This document shows, one piece after another, positions 13,354 to 21,524 of a DNA stretch of 21,576 nt. The stretch lies in NCBI GenBank assembly GCA_900542875.1, contig UQPH01000025.1, positions 1 to 21,576 of the forward strand, read 5' to 3'. The stretch comes from an uncultured Eubacterium sp. (GTDB taxonomy: Bacteria; Bacillota; Clostridia; Oscillospirales; Acutalibacteraceae). A program made the translations under genes and the position numbers. The notes under the pieces were generated by a model. That model worked only from the letters and a program-made list of their open reading frames with translations, was not told the DNA's origin and did no database searches. Position 1 is the first letter of the stretch, and each line of letters begins with the position of its first letter.

Positions 13354-15656
13354 TGAAATTCAGACACGACTTCTCTTTGGTGCAAGCCACTGAAAATTAC
13401 AGATTATATAGATGCGATGATATTAATGCGAGAATTGATTTCGTTGAGAAAAATATCATCAGGGTTGCCATTTACCGTCACCGTGATGAAATGCTCCCCA
13501 CCTTTTGTATTAATCCTTACGGAGAGCCTAACTCTCCTGCAAGAAACCGCCTTGATACCGACGGCTTTCATTTTGCCCGGGTCAGCGTTGATAAAACGGA
13601 GCACGGCGAATATATAGAACTTGAGTCCGGCATCGGCATTGATGTTGATTTTCATAACTTCTTGCTTTCGTTTTATCAGGAAGATGAGGTGCTTTTTGAG
13701 GACAGACGTCCTCTTGCCTATAACCTCGAAAACGAATTCGGCAGAGGATATTATCACTATATCTCACGAGAGGAAGACGAAAAGATTTTCGGTCTCGGCG
13801 ATAAAACCGGCTTTATGGATAAGTCGGGCAAAAACTTTAAGATAGAAACAACCGACTGTATGGGATATGACGCCGAAACTTCCGACCCGCTTTATAAGCA
13901 TATTCCGTTTTATATCTGCGAAAACAGCGTCGGCAATTACGGCATTTTTTATGATACAAGTGCCACCTGCTATATGGATTTCGGTAAAGAAATAAATAAT
14001 TATTATCCTGCCTTTAAGTCCTTTAAGACCGACGATAACTGTATAGTGTATTATGCTTTCTTCGGCACTAAACTTGAAATTCTCCGTTCCTTTGCCCGCC
14101 TTTGCGGAAAGCAGGCATTTCCGCCTAAATGGAGTTTTGATTATTGTGCCTCCACCATGGCTTATACCGACGCCGATAATGCCGACGAGCAAATGCACGG
14201 CTTTCTTGAAAAGGTAAAGGATATGGGGCTGAGCTGTTCGGGATTTTATCTTTCCTCAGGCTATACCTCGATTGACGGTAAACGCTGTGTGTTTAATTGG
14301 AATACCGATAAGTTCCCCGACCCCAAACAGTTTGTTAAAGATTTTAAGGATAATAATATTCATATCATTCCTAATATTAAACCTGCGTTTTTGGAGTCGC
14401 ACCCTATGTATAAGGAGATTGAAAAGCAGGGACTTTTCGTAAAAAATCCCGACGGCACTCCTTTTGTCACTCAGTTTTGGGACGGACTCGGTTCTTATAT
14501 AGATTTTACAAATCCAAAAGGCTGTGATTTTTGGAAGAAACAGGTAACCGAAAAACTCCTCGATTACGGCATTGACGCTACTTGGAACGATAATAACGAG
14601 TTTGATATTCGTGATTGGGACGCTCTTGCAAACGGCTTCGGCTTCGGTAAAATAAAAGCCAGAAATATCCGCCCAAATCTTACCTATCTTATGGTTAAAT
14701 CGTCCTATGAGGCACAGAGAGCAAAGTATCCCGATAAGCGTCCGTTTCTCTCTACACGCAGCGGAAATATCGCTGTGAGAAGATTGGCACAGACTTGGTC
14801 GGGAGATAATATGACTTCGTGGCATGACCTTTATTACGGCCATTATGTAGGACTTACGCTCTCCATGTCGGGTATGTTCTTCTATGGTCATGACCTCGGC
14901 GGCTTCAGCGGCGATATGCCGTCAAGCGAACTTTTGCTTCGTTGGATTCAGCACGGTATATTCGAACCCCGCTTTACCATTCACAGTTGGAATAAGGACG
15001 GTACAGCTACTATGCCTTGGAGTTATCCGGAGATTGAAAATGCCGTTCGTGATATTTTCTCCCAGAGAAAACAACTTTTGCCTTATCTGTATTCGTCGGC
15101 ATATAACTGCGTGTCATATGACGAGCCTATGAATGCTCCGCTGTTCCTTTATTATGAGGATGAGGATATTGAGGAGGATTGCGAAAGTTTCCTTGTCGGC
15201 AGAGATGTGCTTGCTACTTGCGTTCTCGATGAGGGAATAGAGAATATTACCGCATATCTCCCCGAGGGCGATGATTGGTATCTCGGCTCAAAATATTATG
15301 AGGGCGGTCAAAATGTAAGTTTGCATATTCCGCCGACTTCTAAGATGCCTTACTTCGTCCGCAGCGGTTGCGTGTTTCCGACAGATGAGGGCGAGTACGG
15401 CTTTAACAGCGAACAAAAACTTGTCTTTACCGTTTATCCGCTTAAATCGGGATTTTTCCAAAGCTCGTTCTTTGATGATGACGGCGAGAGTTTTGAATAT
15501 AAAAAGGGTAATTGCGTTCGCCTTTTCTTCTCCGTTGTCTGCGAGGAGGATAAGGTAACCGTGTTTTATAAGAATATCGCAAAGCAAAAACTTGTTCCCG
15601 ATATTCGCCTCATAGACGGCGATGACCGTAAACTCATCGTTCAAAGCAGGGAATAA
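13353..15656 (+). CDS. GH31 alpha-glucosidase
   Basis: A 767-residue family 31 glycoside hydrolase, a retaining enzyme that removes alpha-linked glucose (or, in some branches, xylose) from the non-reducing end. The order is typical: an N-terminal beta-sandwich with FGLGDKTGFMDKSGK (about residues 145-159), then the barrel with nucleophile D413 in WNDNNEFD and acid/base D485 in WSGDNMTSW, then GHDLGGFSG and a C-terminal beta domain. The nucleophile motif reads WNDNNE where most members have WNDMNE. There is no signal peptide, so it is cytoplasmic. The ATG overlaps the esterase stop (TAATG), with GGAGC upstream, so translation is coupled. Substrate cannot be fixed, but alpha-1,4/1,6-glucosides are more likely than xylosides given the lack of xylan genes nearby. 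Confidence 0.92.
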   Translation: MKFRHDFSLVQATENYRLYRCDDINARIDFVEKNIIRVAIYRHRDEMLPTFCINPYGEPNSPARNRLDTDGFHFARVSVDKTEHGEYIELESGIGIDVDFHNFLLSFYQEDEVLFEDRRPLAYNLENEFGRGYYHYISREEDEKIFGLGDKTGFMDKSGKNFKIETTDCMGYDAETSDPLYKHIPFYICENSVGNYGIFYDTSATCYMDFGKEINNYYPAFKSFKTDDNCIVYYAFFGTKLEILRSFARLCGKQAFPPKWSFDYCASTMAYTDADNADEQMHGFLEKVKDMGLSCSGFYLSSGYTSIDGKRCVFNWNTDKFPDPKQFVKDFKDNNIHIIPNIKPAFLESHPMYKEIEKQGLFVKNPDGTPFVTQFWDGLGSYIDFTNPKGCDFWKKQVTEKLLDYGIDATWNDNNEFDIRDWDALANGFGFGKIKARNIRPNLTYLMVKSSYEAQRAKYPDKRPFLSTRSGNIAVRRLAQTWSGDNMTSWHDLYYGHYVGLTLSMSGMFFYGHDLGGFSGDMPSSELLLRWIQHGIFEPRFTIHSWNKDGTATMPWSYPEIENAVRDIFSQRKQLLPYLYSSAYNCVSYDEPMNAPLFLYYEDEDIEEDCESFLVGRDVLATCVLDEGIENITAYLPEGDDWYLGSKYYEGGQNVSLHIPPTSKMPYFVRSGCVFPTDEGEYGFNSEQKLVFTVYPLKSGFFQSSFFDDDGESFEYKKGNCVRLFFSVVCEEDKVTVFYKNIAKQKLVPDIRLIDGDDRKLIVQSRE

Positions 15657-15670
15657 ACTTAATAAAATAA

Positions 15671-15710
15671 AAACCGACTGTCTCACGCTTTTGTGAGACG
15701 GTCGGCTTTT
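15671..15710. terminator. Bidirectional terminator after the GH31 gene
   Basis: 13-bp stem, CCGACTGTCTCAC (15674-15686) with GTGAGACGGTCGG (15693-15705), one G-U pair, loop GCTTTT, flanked by A-run and T-run. It lies between convergent genes. Confidence 0.88.
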
Positions 15711-15786
15711 CTTGTTAACGCTTCGGATAAGGCATATCGGATTTTAATCGCAAAATGTAATAATTGTGCTGATTTATATTTACTTT

Positions 15787-16914
15787 TTATTTCAACAATG
15801 CTTTTTGATAAAAGTCGAGTGCCTTTGTTATTACTTCCTGAGACGGTTCGGAGAATGGGTCGAGCACGCTGAAAACATGTTTTTGCTTTTCTCCGTTATA
15901 TTCGCCGTAGTCAATCAGTTCGGACTCTATTCCTCTTTCTTGGAAAAGGTTGTATGCCGTAACCGTTTGGTCGTGGGCGAGAGTGTCACCCGAACTTGTG
16001 ATAAAGAAAGTCGGCGGCATATTGTCGGCATATTCGATTATTTCGCTCAAATCCATGTAGTTGTATGTAGCCTTTTGTTTGTAATCTTTACCCCAAAGAG
16101 GCTTTGTGTAAACGCTGTACATTCCGCCGTTTTTCATATATGCAACCGGAGAGGTGAGTAGCAGAGCCTTTATATTAAGGTTAGTAGCCTGCGTGTTAAA
16201 TATCTCTCTAAGTTCGGGGCTTTGGTTAAGCACCGCCTCATATAATGCAAGTTGTCCGCCTGCACTGTCACCCGTCAACATAACGGAGGAGGCATTTGCA
16301 GGATAGTTTTTCATATTTTCGCTTATCCATTTTAATGCGCTTGCACAGTCTTGGATTTGCTCGTTCACCGTTACATCGGGTACAAGTCGATAACTTATGC
16401 TGAACACCGTGTATCCCTTGCTTGCAAGTTCCATACAGTAGTATTCGTTCAAATCCTTTGTGGCATACATCCAGCCGCCGCCGTGTATGTCGATAATTAC
16501 AGGCAGTCCCTCTTCGGGCAAGTCTCCCTCGGGATAAAATACATCCAGCATATGATACGGATTGCCCGTGTCGAGATACTCAATGTCCTTAACCTTAGTT
16601 ATTTTTGACGGAGGGGTTTGCTCTGCGTGATTTTTCTTGTCATCTTTGTCAACGCCCTTCCATACTATTTGCATTATTTTTATGATGGGATTGTTCTCAA
16701 GTCCCTTACTGCTTGCGTCTTTGTATTCAATGCTTTGTGAACTTAGCAGTCCTCCTATATAAACAGCCTTGTCGTTTTTGTCGTCAACAGGTTTTGTCAG
16801 TATGAAAATTACGGCTGTTGCCGCAATTATTATCGCTAAGATAATGCCGAATACTATCCCCATCGTTTTTGCCCCCGTGTGCTTTTTCTTTTTTTCTTTA
16901 ACAGAGTTTGCCAT
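15787..16914 (-). CDS. Membrane-anchored alpha/beta-hydrolase (HSL-type esterase/lipase)
   Basis: A 375-residue hydrolase of the hormone-sensitive-lipase group. A short lysine-rich start (KEKKKKHTGAK) precedes one hydrophobic helix at about 18-39, a signal anchor that would place the enzyme outside the membrane. After a charged spacer to about residue 105, the catalytic domain shows DIHGGGWMY (oxyanion hole, 142-150), SYRLVPD, GDSAGG with nucleophile S217, SSGDTLAHD with D310, and KQKHVFSV with H346. All three triad residues are present. AAGGAG stands 8 bases before the ATG. It is a single gene between terminators; its promoter is not obvious. The natural ester substrate is unknown; surface glycan or peptide esters are possible. 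Confidence 0.88.
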   Translation of the reverse strand: MANSVKEKKKKHTGAKTMGIVFGIILAIIIAATAVIFILTKPVDDKNDKAVYIGGLLSSQSIEYKDASSKGLENNPIIKIMQIVWKGVDKDDKKNHAEQTPPSKITKVKDIEYLDTGNPYHMLDVFYPEGDLPEEGLPVIIDIHGGGWMYATKDLNEYYCMELASKGYTVFSISYRLVPDVTVNEQIQDCASALKWISENMKNYPANASSVMLTGDSAGGQLALYEAVLNQSPELREIFNTQATNLNIKALLLTSPVAYMKNGGMYSVYTKPLWGKDYKQKATYNYMDLSEIIEYADNMPPTFFITSSGDTLAHDQTVTAYNLFQERGIESELIDYGEYNGEKQKHVFSVLDPFSEPSQEVITKALDFYQKALLK

Positions 16915-17003
16915 AAGCCGTGCTCCTTAACAGATAGTGTATAAGATATATAGATATACAATAATTTTACCAATGCCGCCGCTGCTTGTCAAGACGGATA
17001 AAA

Positions 17004-17040
17004 CAAAAACCGCCGAGCAATGTCAGCGGTAAATTTGTTT
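17004..17040 (-). terminator. Terminator of the ireB operon
   Basis: On the minus strand ACCGC (17040-17036) and GCGGT (17013-17009) close a 22-base loop, followed by TTTTGTTTT. The stem is short, but the position, 5 bases after the last stop, fits. Confidence 0.6.
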
Positions 17041-17044
17041 TTTG

Positions 17045-17335
17045 TTATGCTTCTTTTTTCAGCTGGCGCTCAAGCCATGTTGCGCCCAAATCGAGTGCGG
17101 TAAATAATCCCTGCTTCTCGCTTTTTTTAACAATTCTGTCCTTCGGCGGTAATGTATCGTCGGTAGCAAGCAACTGAATAGTAACATCCTTAGCTAAGGT
17201 AATATCTTTTAATTTTTCGCTTTGCTTTACTGTAAGAACAACTACATACGCATCGTTAATGTCTCCGTAGTAGATGGTGTCTCCCGATCTCACCAAAGGC
17301 TTTCCTTTGTATTCAAGAAATTTTTCTTCTGCCAA
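17045..17335 (-). CDS. Uncharacterised protein in operon with ireB
   Basis: 96 residues from a TTG at 17335, preceded by GGGAGGG at about 6-12 bases. An upstream in-frame ATG at 17401 would overlap ireB by more than 50 bases and is rejected. I do not recognise a named family, though the protein has a conserved look: EEKFLEYKGKPLVRSGDTIYYGDINDAYVVVLTV at the start reads as a small beta domain, then a lysine-rich linker (KKSEKQGLFTALDLGATWLERQLKKEA) likely forms a C-terminal helix. It has no membrane segment or cysteine. It follows ireB by 13 bases, so it is co-transcribed. In other Firmicutes the genes after ireB are usually ruvX and a DUF1292 gene; this one does not look like either. Confidence 0.78.
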   Translation of the reverse strand: MAEEKFLEYKGKPLVRSGDTIYYGDINDAYVVVLTVKQSEKLKDITLAKDVTIQLLATDDTLPPKDRIVKKSEKQGLFTALDLGATWLERQLKKEA

Positions 17336-17348
17336 AGGTAACCCTCCC

Positions 17349-17594
17349 TTACTGTTTGAGATATGACTTAACCATTTCCGCAAGCAGCTCGTCACGGTCA
17401 ATTTTACGAATGAGGCTTCTTGCGTTGTTATGGGTAGTAATGTATGTCGGATCTTCGGAAAGAATGTAGCCGACTATTTGGTTGATAGGATTATAACCTT
17501 TTTCCTGGAGAGCATCGTATACGCTGCTGAGCGTTTCTTTCATAATGTCCTCGTTGTCGTTCGCAATCCTGAATGTCATAGTCTTGTCTTTCAC
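17349..17594 (-). CDS. ireB: IreB-family regulatory phosphoprotein (UPF0297/DUF965)
   Basis: A small cytoplasmic protein, the substrate of the PASTA-type Ser/Thr kinase IreK in Enterococcus, where it restrains cephalosporin resistance. The core EKGYNPINQIVGYILSEDPTYITTHNNARSLIRKIDRDELL is the family hallmark. I start at the GTG at 17594, which has GGAGG 8 bases upstream, giving 81 residues; another GTG at 17603 lies inside that SD. Threonines at positions 5 and 7 correspond to the region phosphorylated in the enterococcal protein. It is first in a two-gene operon, divergent from the pheST leader. Whether it works with an IreK-like kinase here is inferred from the family. Confidence 0.93.
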   Translation of the reverse strand: MKDKTMTFRIANDNEDIMKETLSSVYDALQEKGYNPINQIVGYILSEDPTYITTHNNARSLIRKIDRDELLAEMVKSYLKQ

Positions 17595-17648
17595 TTTATC
17601 CACCTCCGCATTACAAGTCTGTATTAATCATATGTTAAATCAAAATAT

Positions 17649-17677
17649 ATTATATACATTTTTTTGTATGATTTCAA
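17649..17677 (-). promoter_or_regulatory. Promoter of the ireB operon
   Basis: On the minus strand TTGAAA (17672-17677), 17-base spacer, TATAAT (17649-17654). It is back to back with the pheST promoter, about 40 bases away. Confidence 0.78.
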
Positions 17678-17716
17678 TAGTTTTTTTAATTTTTACCGTA
17701 CTGAGGGGCAAAAAAC

Positions 17717-17745
17717 TTGACTTAATCGCCTTTTAGGGTTATAAT
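17717..17745 (+). promoter_or_regulatory. Promoter of the pheST T-box transcript
   Basis: TTGACT (17717-17722), 17-base spacer, TATAAT (17740-17745). It gives a leader of about 260 bases before pheS. Confidence 0.85.
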
Positions 17746-17751
17746 CTAGTC

Positions 17752-17992
17752 GAATTTAATATTCTTTTGGCTGTGAAGCGGTGTAAGTAGAAGTTGCTTT
17801 TGACCCTCAGAGAGTATGCGTTAGGTGCAAGCATACGGCAAGGTACCTTTGAATTTCAGCCTGTCGAGCCACTTTGCGAGAAAGTAAGTAAAGCGTAAGC
17901 CTGCGTTAAGGGCAAAAAGCGGTGTGCCTTTCGGTGCACAATTTGAGTGGTACCACGGAATTTTCGTCTCATTTTTATGAGGCGTTTTTTTA
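17752..17992 (+). promoter_or_regulatory. Phe-specific T-box leader of pheST
   Basis: A tRNA-sensing attenuator. Stem I is closed by GGCT(G) (17769-17773) and (C)AGCC (17857-17861). The specifier TTC (Phe) is at 17855-17857, in GAATTTCAGCC. The distal stem shows CAGAGAG, then GTATGC/GCATAC around TTAGGTGCAA. A hairpin GTGTGCC/GGTGCAC comes next. The T-box itself is TGGTACCACGG (17948-17958), and TGGT would pair with the uncharged ACCA end of tRNA-Phe. A terminator follows. Uncharged tRNA-Phe should favour read-through into pheS. The T-box reads ACCACGG where most have ACCGCGG. Confidence 0.93.
17965..17991 (+). terminator. T-box attenuation terminator
   Basis: CGTCTCAT (17965-17972) pairs with ATGAGGCG (17977-17984) around TTTT, followed by seven T. 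It overlaps functionally with the T-box antiterminator and ends 20 bases before pheS. Confidence 0.9.
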
Positions 17993-18010
17993 TTGTAAAC
18001 GGAGGAAATT

Positions 18011-19063
18011 ATGGAACAGAAGATTAAAAGTCTGAGAGAGGCTTTCGAGAGCGAACTCAACGACATCAAAGACTTGTCCGAACTTGAGAGTATTCGTGTT
18101 TCATATCTCGGCAAAAAGGGCAGTATTACCGATTTGCTTAAAGGTATGAAGGAACTTTCGGCAGAGGATAAAAAGGCTTTCGGTCAAATGGTGAATGAAC
18201 TTAAGACCGCTGTCGCAAAAAGAATCGGCGAAAAAACTCAGGAGATGAAAGAACAAGAAGTTCAAAGGGAAATCAAACTTATGCCCGAACTTGACCTTTC
18301 ATTGCCGGCAAATTTAAACAGAGGCTCTTATCACCCTATTACTCTCGTTCAAAGACAGTGCGAGCAGATATTTGAATCAATGGGCTTTACCGTAGAGGAT
18401 TATTCCGAGGTGGTTACCGACTATGAATGCTTTGAGTCGGTTAATATTCCAAAAGATCACCCGGCCAGAGATATGCAGGATACCTATTATCTCACTAACG
18501 GTCAACTTCTTAAGTCGCAGACCTCTGCGGCACAGAACGCAATACTTCGCAAGTACAGGGATTCGCTCGTTAATAACGGCACTCCCATTAAGGCTATCTT
18601 CCCGGGCAGATGCTTTAGAAATGAAGCAACAGACGCCTGCCACGAAAATACCTTCTTCCAAATGGAGGGTATGATGGTAGGTAAGGACATTTCTATTTCA
18701 AATCTTATTTACTTTATGAAAACAATGCTTTCCGAGGTGTTCCAAAAGGATATTAAAGTAAGGCTTCGTCCGGGCTTCTTCCCGTTCGTTGAGCCGGGCT
18801 TTGAACTTGACATAAGCTGTCTTATCTGCGGCGGAGAGGGTTGCCCGAGTTGTAAGCACAGCGGCTGGCTTGAACTTTGCCCCTGCGGTATGATTCATCC
18901 CGAGGTGCTTCGTATGGGCGGCATTGACCCCGATGAGTACACCGGCTTTGCATTCGGTTTGGGTCTTACAAGACTTGTTATGATGAAATACGGCATTAAA
19001 GATATTCGTGATTTGAACGGCGGAAGCCTCAAGGCTATGAGCCAGTTCACCGACGATGAGTAA
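18011..19063 (+). CDS. pheS: Phenylalanyl-tRNA synthetase alpha subunit
   Basis: The catalytic subunit of the cytoplasmic alpha2beta2 enzyme that charges tRNA-Phe. The product is 350 residues; the usual bacterial length is 330-345. The N-terminal coiled-coil arm covers about residues 1-95. Class II motif 2 is FRNEATDACHENTFFQMEG (about 202-220) and motif 3 is GFAFGLGLTRLVMMKYGI (about 312-329). An inserted four-cysteine knuckle, C-x2-C-x4-C-x2-C (C270, C273, C278, C281), resembles the one seen in many clostridial PheS proteins and probably binds a metal. GGAGG lies 6 bases before the ATG. It is followed by pheT after 17 bases; both are controlled by the Phe T-box. Confidence 0.97.
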   Translation: MEQKIKSLREAFESELNDIKDLSELESIRVSYLGKKGSITDLLKGMKELSAEDKKAFGQMVNELKTAVAKRIGEKTQEMKEQEVQREIKLMPELDLSLPANLNRGSYHPITLVQRQCEQIFESMGFTVEDYSEVVTDYECFESVNIPKDHPARDMQDTYYLTNGQLLKSQTSAAQNAILRKYRDSLVNNGTPIKAIFPGRCFRNEATDACHENTFFQMEGMMVGKDISISNLIYFMKTMLSEVFQKDIKVRLRPGFFPFVEPGFELDISCLICGGEGCPSCKHSGWLELCPCGMIHPEVLRMGGIDPDEYTGFAFGLGLTRLVMMKYGIKDIRDLNGGSLKAMSQFTDDE

Positions 19064-19080
19064 GAAAGGGGAGTGACATT

Positions 19081-21447
19081 ATGTTTTTATCTATGAATTG
19101 GATTTCCGACTTCGTTGATTTGTCGGGACTCGATAAACTTAAACTTATCAATCAGTTTTCGCTCTCCACTGCCGAGGTAGAAAATGATATTTATTTTAAG
19201 GGCAGTGATCTTTCGGGCGTTGTTGTGGCAGAAATCAAATCTGTTGAAAATCATCCCGACTCAAAGAAACTTCATCTTCTTAAGGTGGATGCAGGCGAGT
19301 CGGAACTTACAGATGTTGTCTGCGGTGCTCCGAATGTAAGAGTGGGTATGAAAACCGCTTTTGCAAAGGTCGGCGCAAAAATCGGTGAGATTGAAATCGC
19401 ACCACGTAAACTTGCAGGCTATCTTTCCAACGGTATGTGCTGCTCCGAAAAGGAAATAGGCATTTCCGACGATAATAGCGGTATTATGGAAATTACCGAC
19501 GATATTCCTAACGGCACGGACCTCAAGAGCGTTTATGCAATCGACGATATTATTTTTGAGGTTGATAATAAATCCCTTACAAATCGTCCCGACCTTTGGG
19601 GTCACTACGGAATTGCAAGAGAATTTGCCGCTCTTTCGGGCAGACCGCTTAAAAATATAGGCGGAGTGGATTTGAGTAAATATGACTCTCTGCCAAAGGT
19701 TGATATGAAAATCGAAGATTCGCTTTGCCAGAGATATTCCTGCCTCCAGGTGGAAAATATTAAGCGTACCGTATCTCCCGTTGATATGCGTATCCGCCTT
19801 TACTACTGCGGAATGAGAGCAATTAACTTCCTTGCCGACCTTACAAATTATCTTATGCTCGAGATGGGTCAGCCCATGCACGCATTCGACAGCCGTAAGG
19901 TTGAAAAAATCAGAATTAAGAGATTTGATACTCCGTTTACTTTCCAAACTCTTGACGGAGTCGAAAGAAATATTGACGAAAATACCCTTATGATTTGCAA
20001 CGATAATACTCCTGTTGCAATCGCAGGTATTATGGGCGGTCTTGACAGCGAAATCGTTGACGATACAACCACACTTACATTGGAATCCGCAACCTTTAAT
20101 GCTGCTTCTGTTCGTAAGTCAACCGTTCGCCTTGCTCACAGAACCGACGCTTCCATGAGATACGAAAAGTGTCTTGACCCCGAGATGACCGTTACCGCTA
20201 TCGCAAGATTTGTAGAACTTCTGCAAAAATACGATGACGGCGCATCTGTTGTTTCCGCTCTTACAGATGATTACGCTTATCATTATGATAATGTTGAACT
20301 TAAATTTGACAAAGCCTTTGTTGATAAGTATACGGGAATTGATATTTCAAATGACACGATAGTTAAAACCCTTAAATCTCTCGGCTTCGGCGTAGAACTT
20401 GAAAACGACAGTTTTACCGTCGATGTTCCGTCTTGGAGAGCAACTAAGGATGTAACGATGAAAGCCGATATTATCGAGGAAATCACCCGTATTTACGGCT
20501 ATGATAACTTTGATGTTCATACCGCTGTTGCACCGCTTTATCCGGTTCGTCCGTCGATTGAAAAGACGGTTGAGGATAAGATTAAGGATTTGCTCGTTAA
20601 GAGATTTTCACTTCATGAACTTCATTCTTATGTTTGGTCGTATTATGACGAGCTTAAAACTATCGGCTTGGATGCAGACGGCGTTATTAAACTTGACGGA
20701 GCAACAAACCCTAATATCGAGACAATTCGCCGTTCAATCATTCCTACCCAACTTTGTCAGGTTAAGAGCAATACTTCCTTTGCTCTTCGTTTTGGTATTT
20801 TTGAAATCGGCAGAGTTGTAACAGGTCTTGACGAAAACAATAACTGTATTGAAAAGAAAAAACTTGCCATTACACTTTTCAGCAAGATTGCTCCCGTGTC
20901 GGTACTTTTCTATAAGCTTCGTGATATTTTGGAGATTATGTCGGACGATATTAAGCATAAGCCTCTTACCTTTGAGGCTAAGCAGGCAGAATATCCTTAT
21001 CAGCACCCGGTTAATCTTAACAGAGTTTTCTGCGACGGCGTTGAAATCGGCGAAATCGGTATCGTTTATCCTACCGTTCAAAAGAAAATTGATAAAAAGG
21101 CGTCAATAGTATATGCCGAAATTGATGTAGAAGCCTTTGCAAATATCGAAAATGCTTCCATTCAGTATATTGAGCCGTCAAGATTCCCTGAAATGGAAAT
21201 TGACCTTTCGTTCATTTCAAAGACCTTTGCCCCAATCTCAATAGCTATCGCAGAGGCAAAAAGTCCGCTTGTTAAAAATGTTTATGTAACTGACATTTAT
21301 GAGGACGAAAATGACGGAAGTAAGTCTATCACTACCCGAATTGTGTTTGCTCATCCCGAAAGAACACTCACTAAGGAAGAAGTAACCGAGGTTACCGATA
21401 AGATTATCGCAACCCTCAAAGATAAGGGAATTGAGTTAAAAAAATAG
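19081..21447 (+). CDS. pheT: Phenylalanyl-tRNA synthetase beta subunit
   Basis: 788 residues, the normal length. It supplies tRNA binding and editing of mis-charged Tyr-tRNA-Phe. Domains in order: an N-terminal OB-fold tRNA-binding domain (about 40-150, with VENHPDSKKLHLLKVDAG), B3/B4 editing domain (about 205-380, with GQPMHAFDSRKV and AIAGIMGGLDSEI), B5 (about 395-470), the synthetase-like core, and a C-terminal ferredoxin-fold anticodon-binding domain (about 697-788, starting PSRFPEMEIDLSF). GGGGAG stands 8 bases before the ATG. The gene is intact, and there is no truncation at the window end. Confidence 0.97.
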   Translation: MFLSMNWISDFVDLSGLDKLKLINQFSLSTAEVENDIYFKGSDLSGVVVAEIKSVENHPDSKKLHLLKVDAGESELTDVVCGAPNVRVGMKTAFAKVGAKIGEIEIAPRKLAGYLSNGMCCSEKEIGISDDNSGIMEITDDIPNGTDLKSVYAIDDIIFEVDNKSLTNRPDLWGHYGIAREFAALSGRPLKNIGGVDLSKYDSLPKVDMKIEDSLCQRYSCLQVENIKRTVSPVDMRIRLYYCGMRAINFLADLTNYLMLEMGQPMHAFDSRKVEKIRIKRFDTPFTFQTLDGVERNIDENTLMICNDNTPVAIAGIMGGLDSEIVDDTTTLTLESATFNAASVRKSTVRLAHRTDASMRYEKCLDPEMTVTAIARFVELLQKYDDGASVVSALTDDYAYHYDNVELKFDKAFVDKYTGIDISNDTIVKTLKSLGFGVELENDSFTVDVPSWRATKDVTMKADIIEEITRIYGYDNFDVHTAVAPLYPVRPSIEKTVEDKIKDLLVKRFSLHELHSYVWSYYDELKTIGLDADGVIKLDGATNPNIETIRRSIIPTQLCQVKSNTSFALRFGIFEIGRVVTGLDENNNCIEKKKLAITLFSKIAPVSVLFYKLRDILEIMSDDIKHKPLTFEAKQAEYPYQHPVNLNRVFCDGVEIGEIGIVYPTVQKKIDKKASIVYAEIDVEAFANIENASIQYIEPSRFPEMEIDLSFISKTFAPISIAIAEAKSPLVKNVYVTDIYEDENDGSKSITTRIVFAHPERTLTKEEVTEVTDKIIATLKDKGIELKK

Positions 21448-21459
21448 TCTCAGGTTGTC

Positions 21460-21524
21460 AATAAAGCCTCTTAACCACGCCGATAATTAAAAATGATTGT
21501 TTGGGCTTTATTATCTTTGGCGTG
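21460..21524. other. Overlapping, mutually exclusive inverted repeats after pheT
   Basis: AATAAAGCC (21460-21468) is perfectly complementary to GGCTTTATT (21504-21512). CACGCCGATAAT (21476-21487) is complementary to ATTATC-TTT-GGCGTG (21510-21524) with a TTT bulge. The two pairings share bases 21510-21512 and enclose one another's arms, so only one is likely to form in full. There is no good T-tract, so this is not a standard terminator. It may end pheST or belong to the leader of the next gene beyond the window. Confidence 0.4.

Noticed and set aside
17336..17401. Longer start for the 96-residue gene after ireB
   Set aside because: It would overlap the end of ireB in another frame by more than 50 bases; the TTG at 17335 has a strong Shine-Dalgarno.
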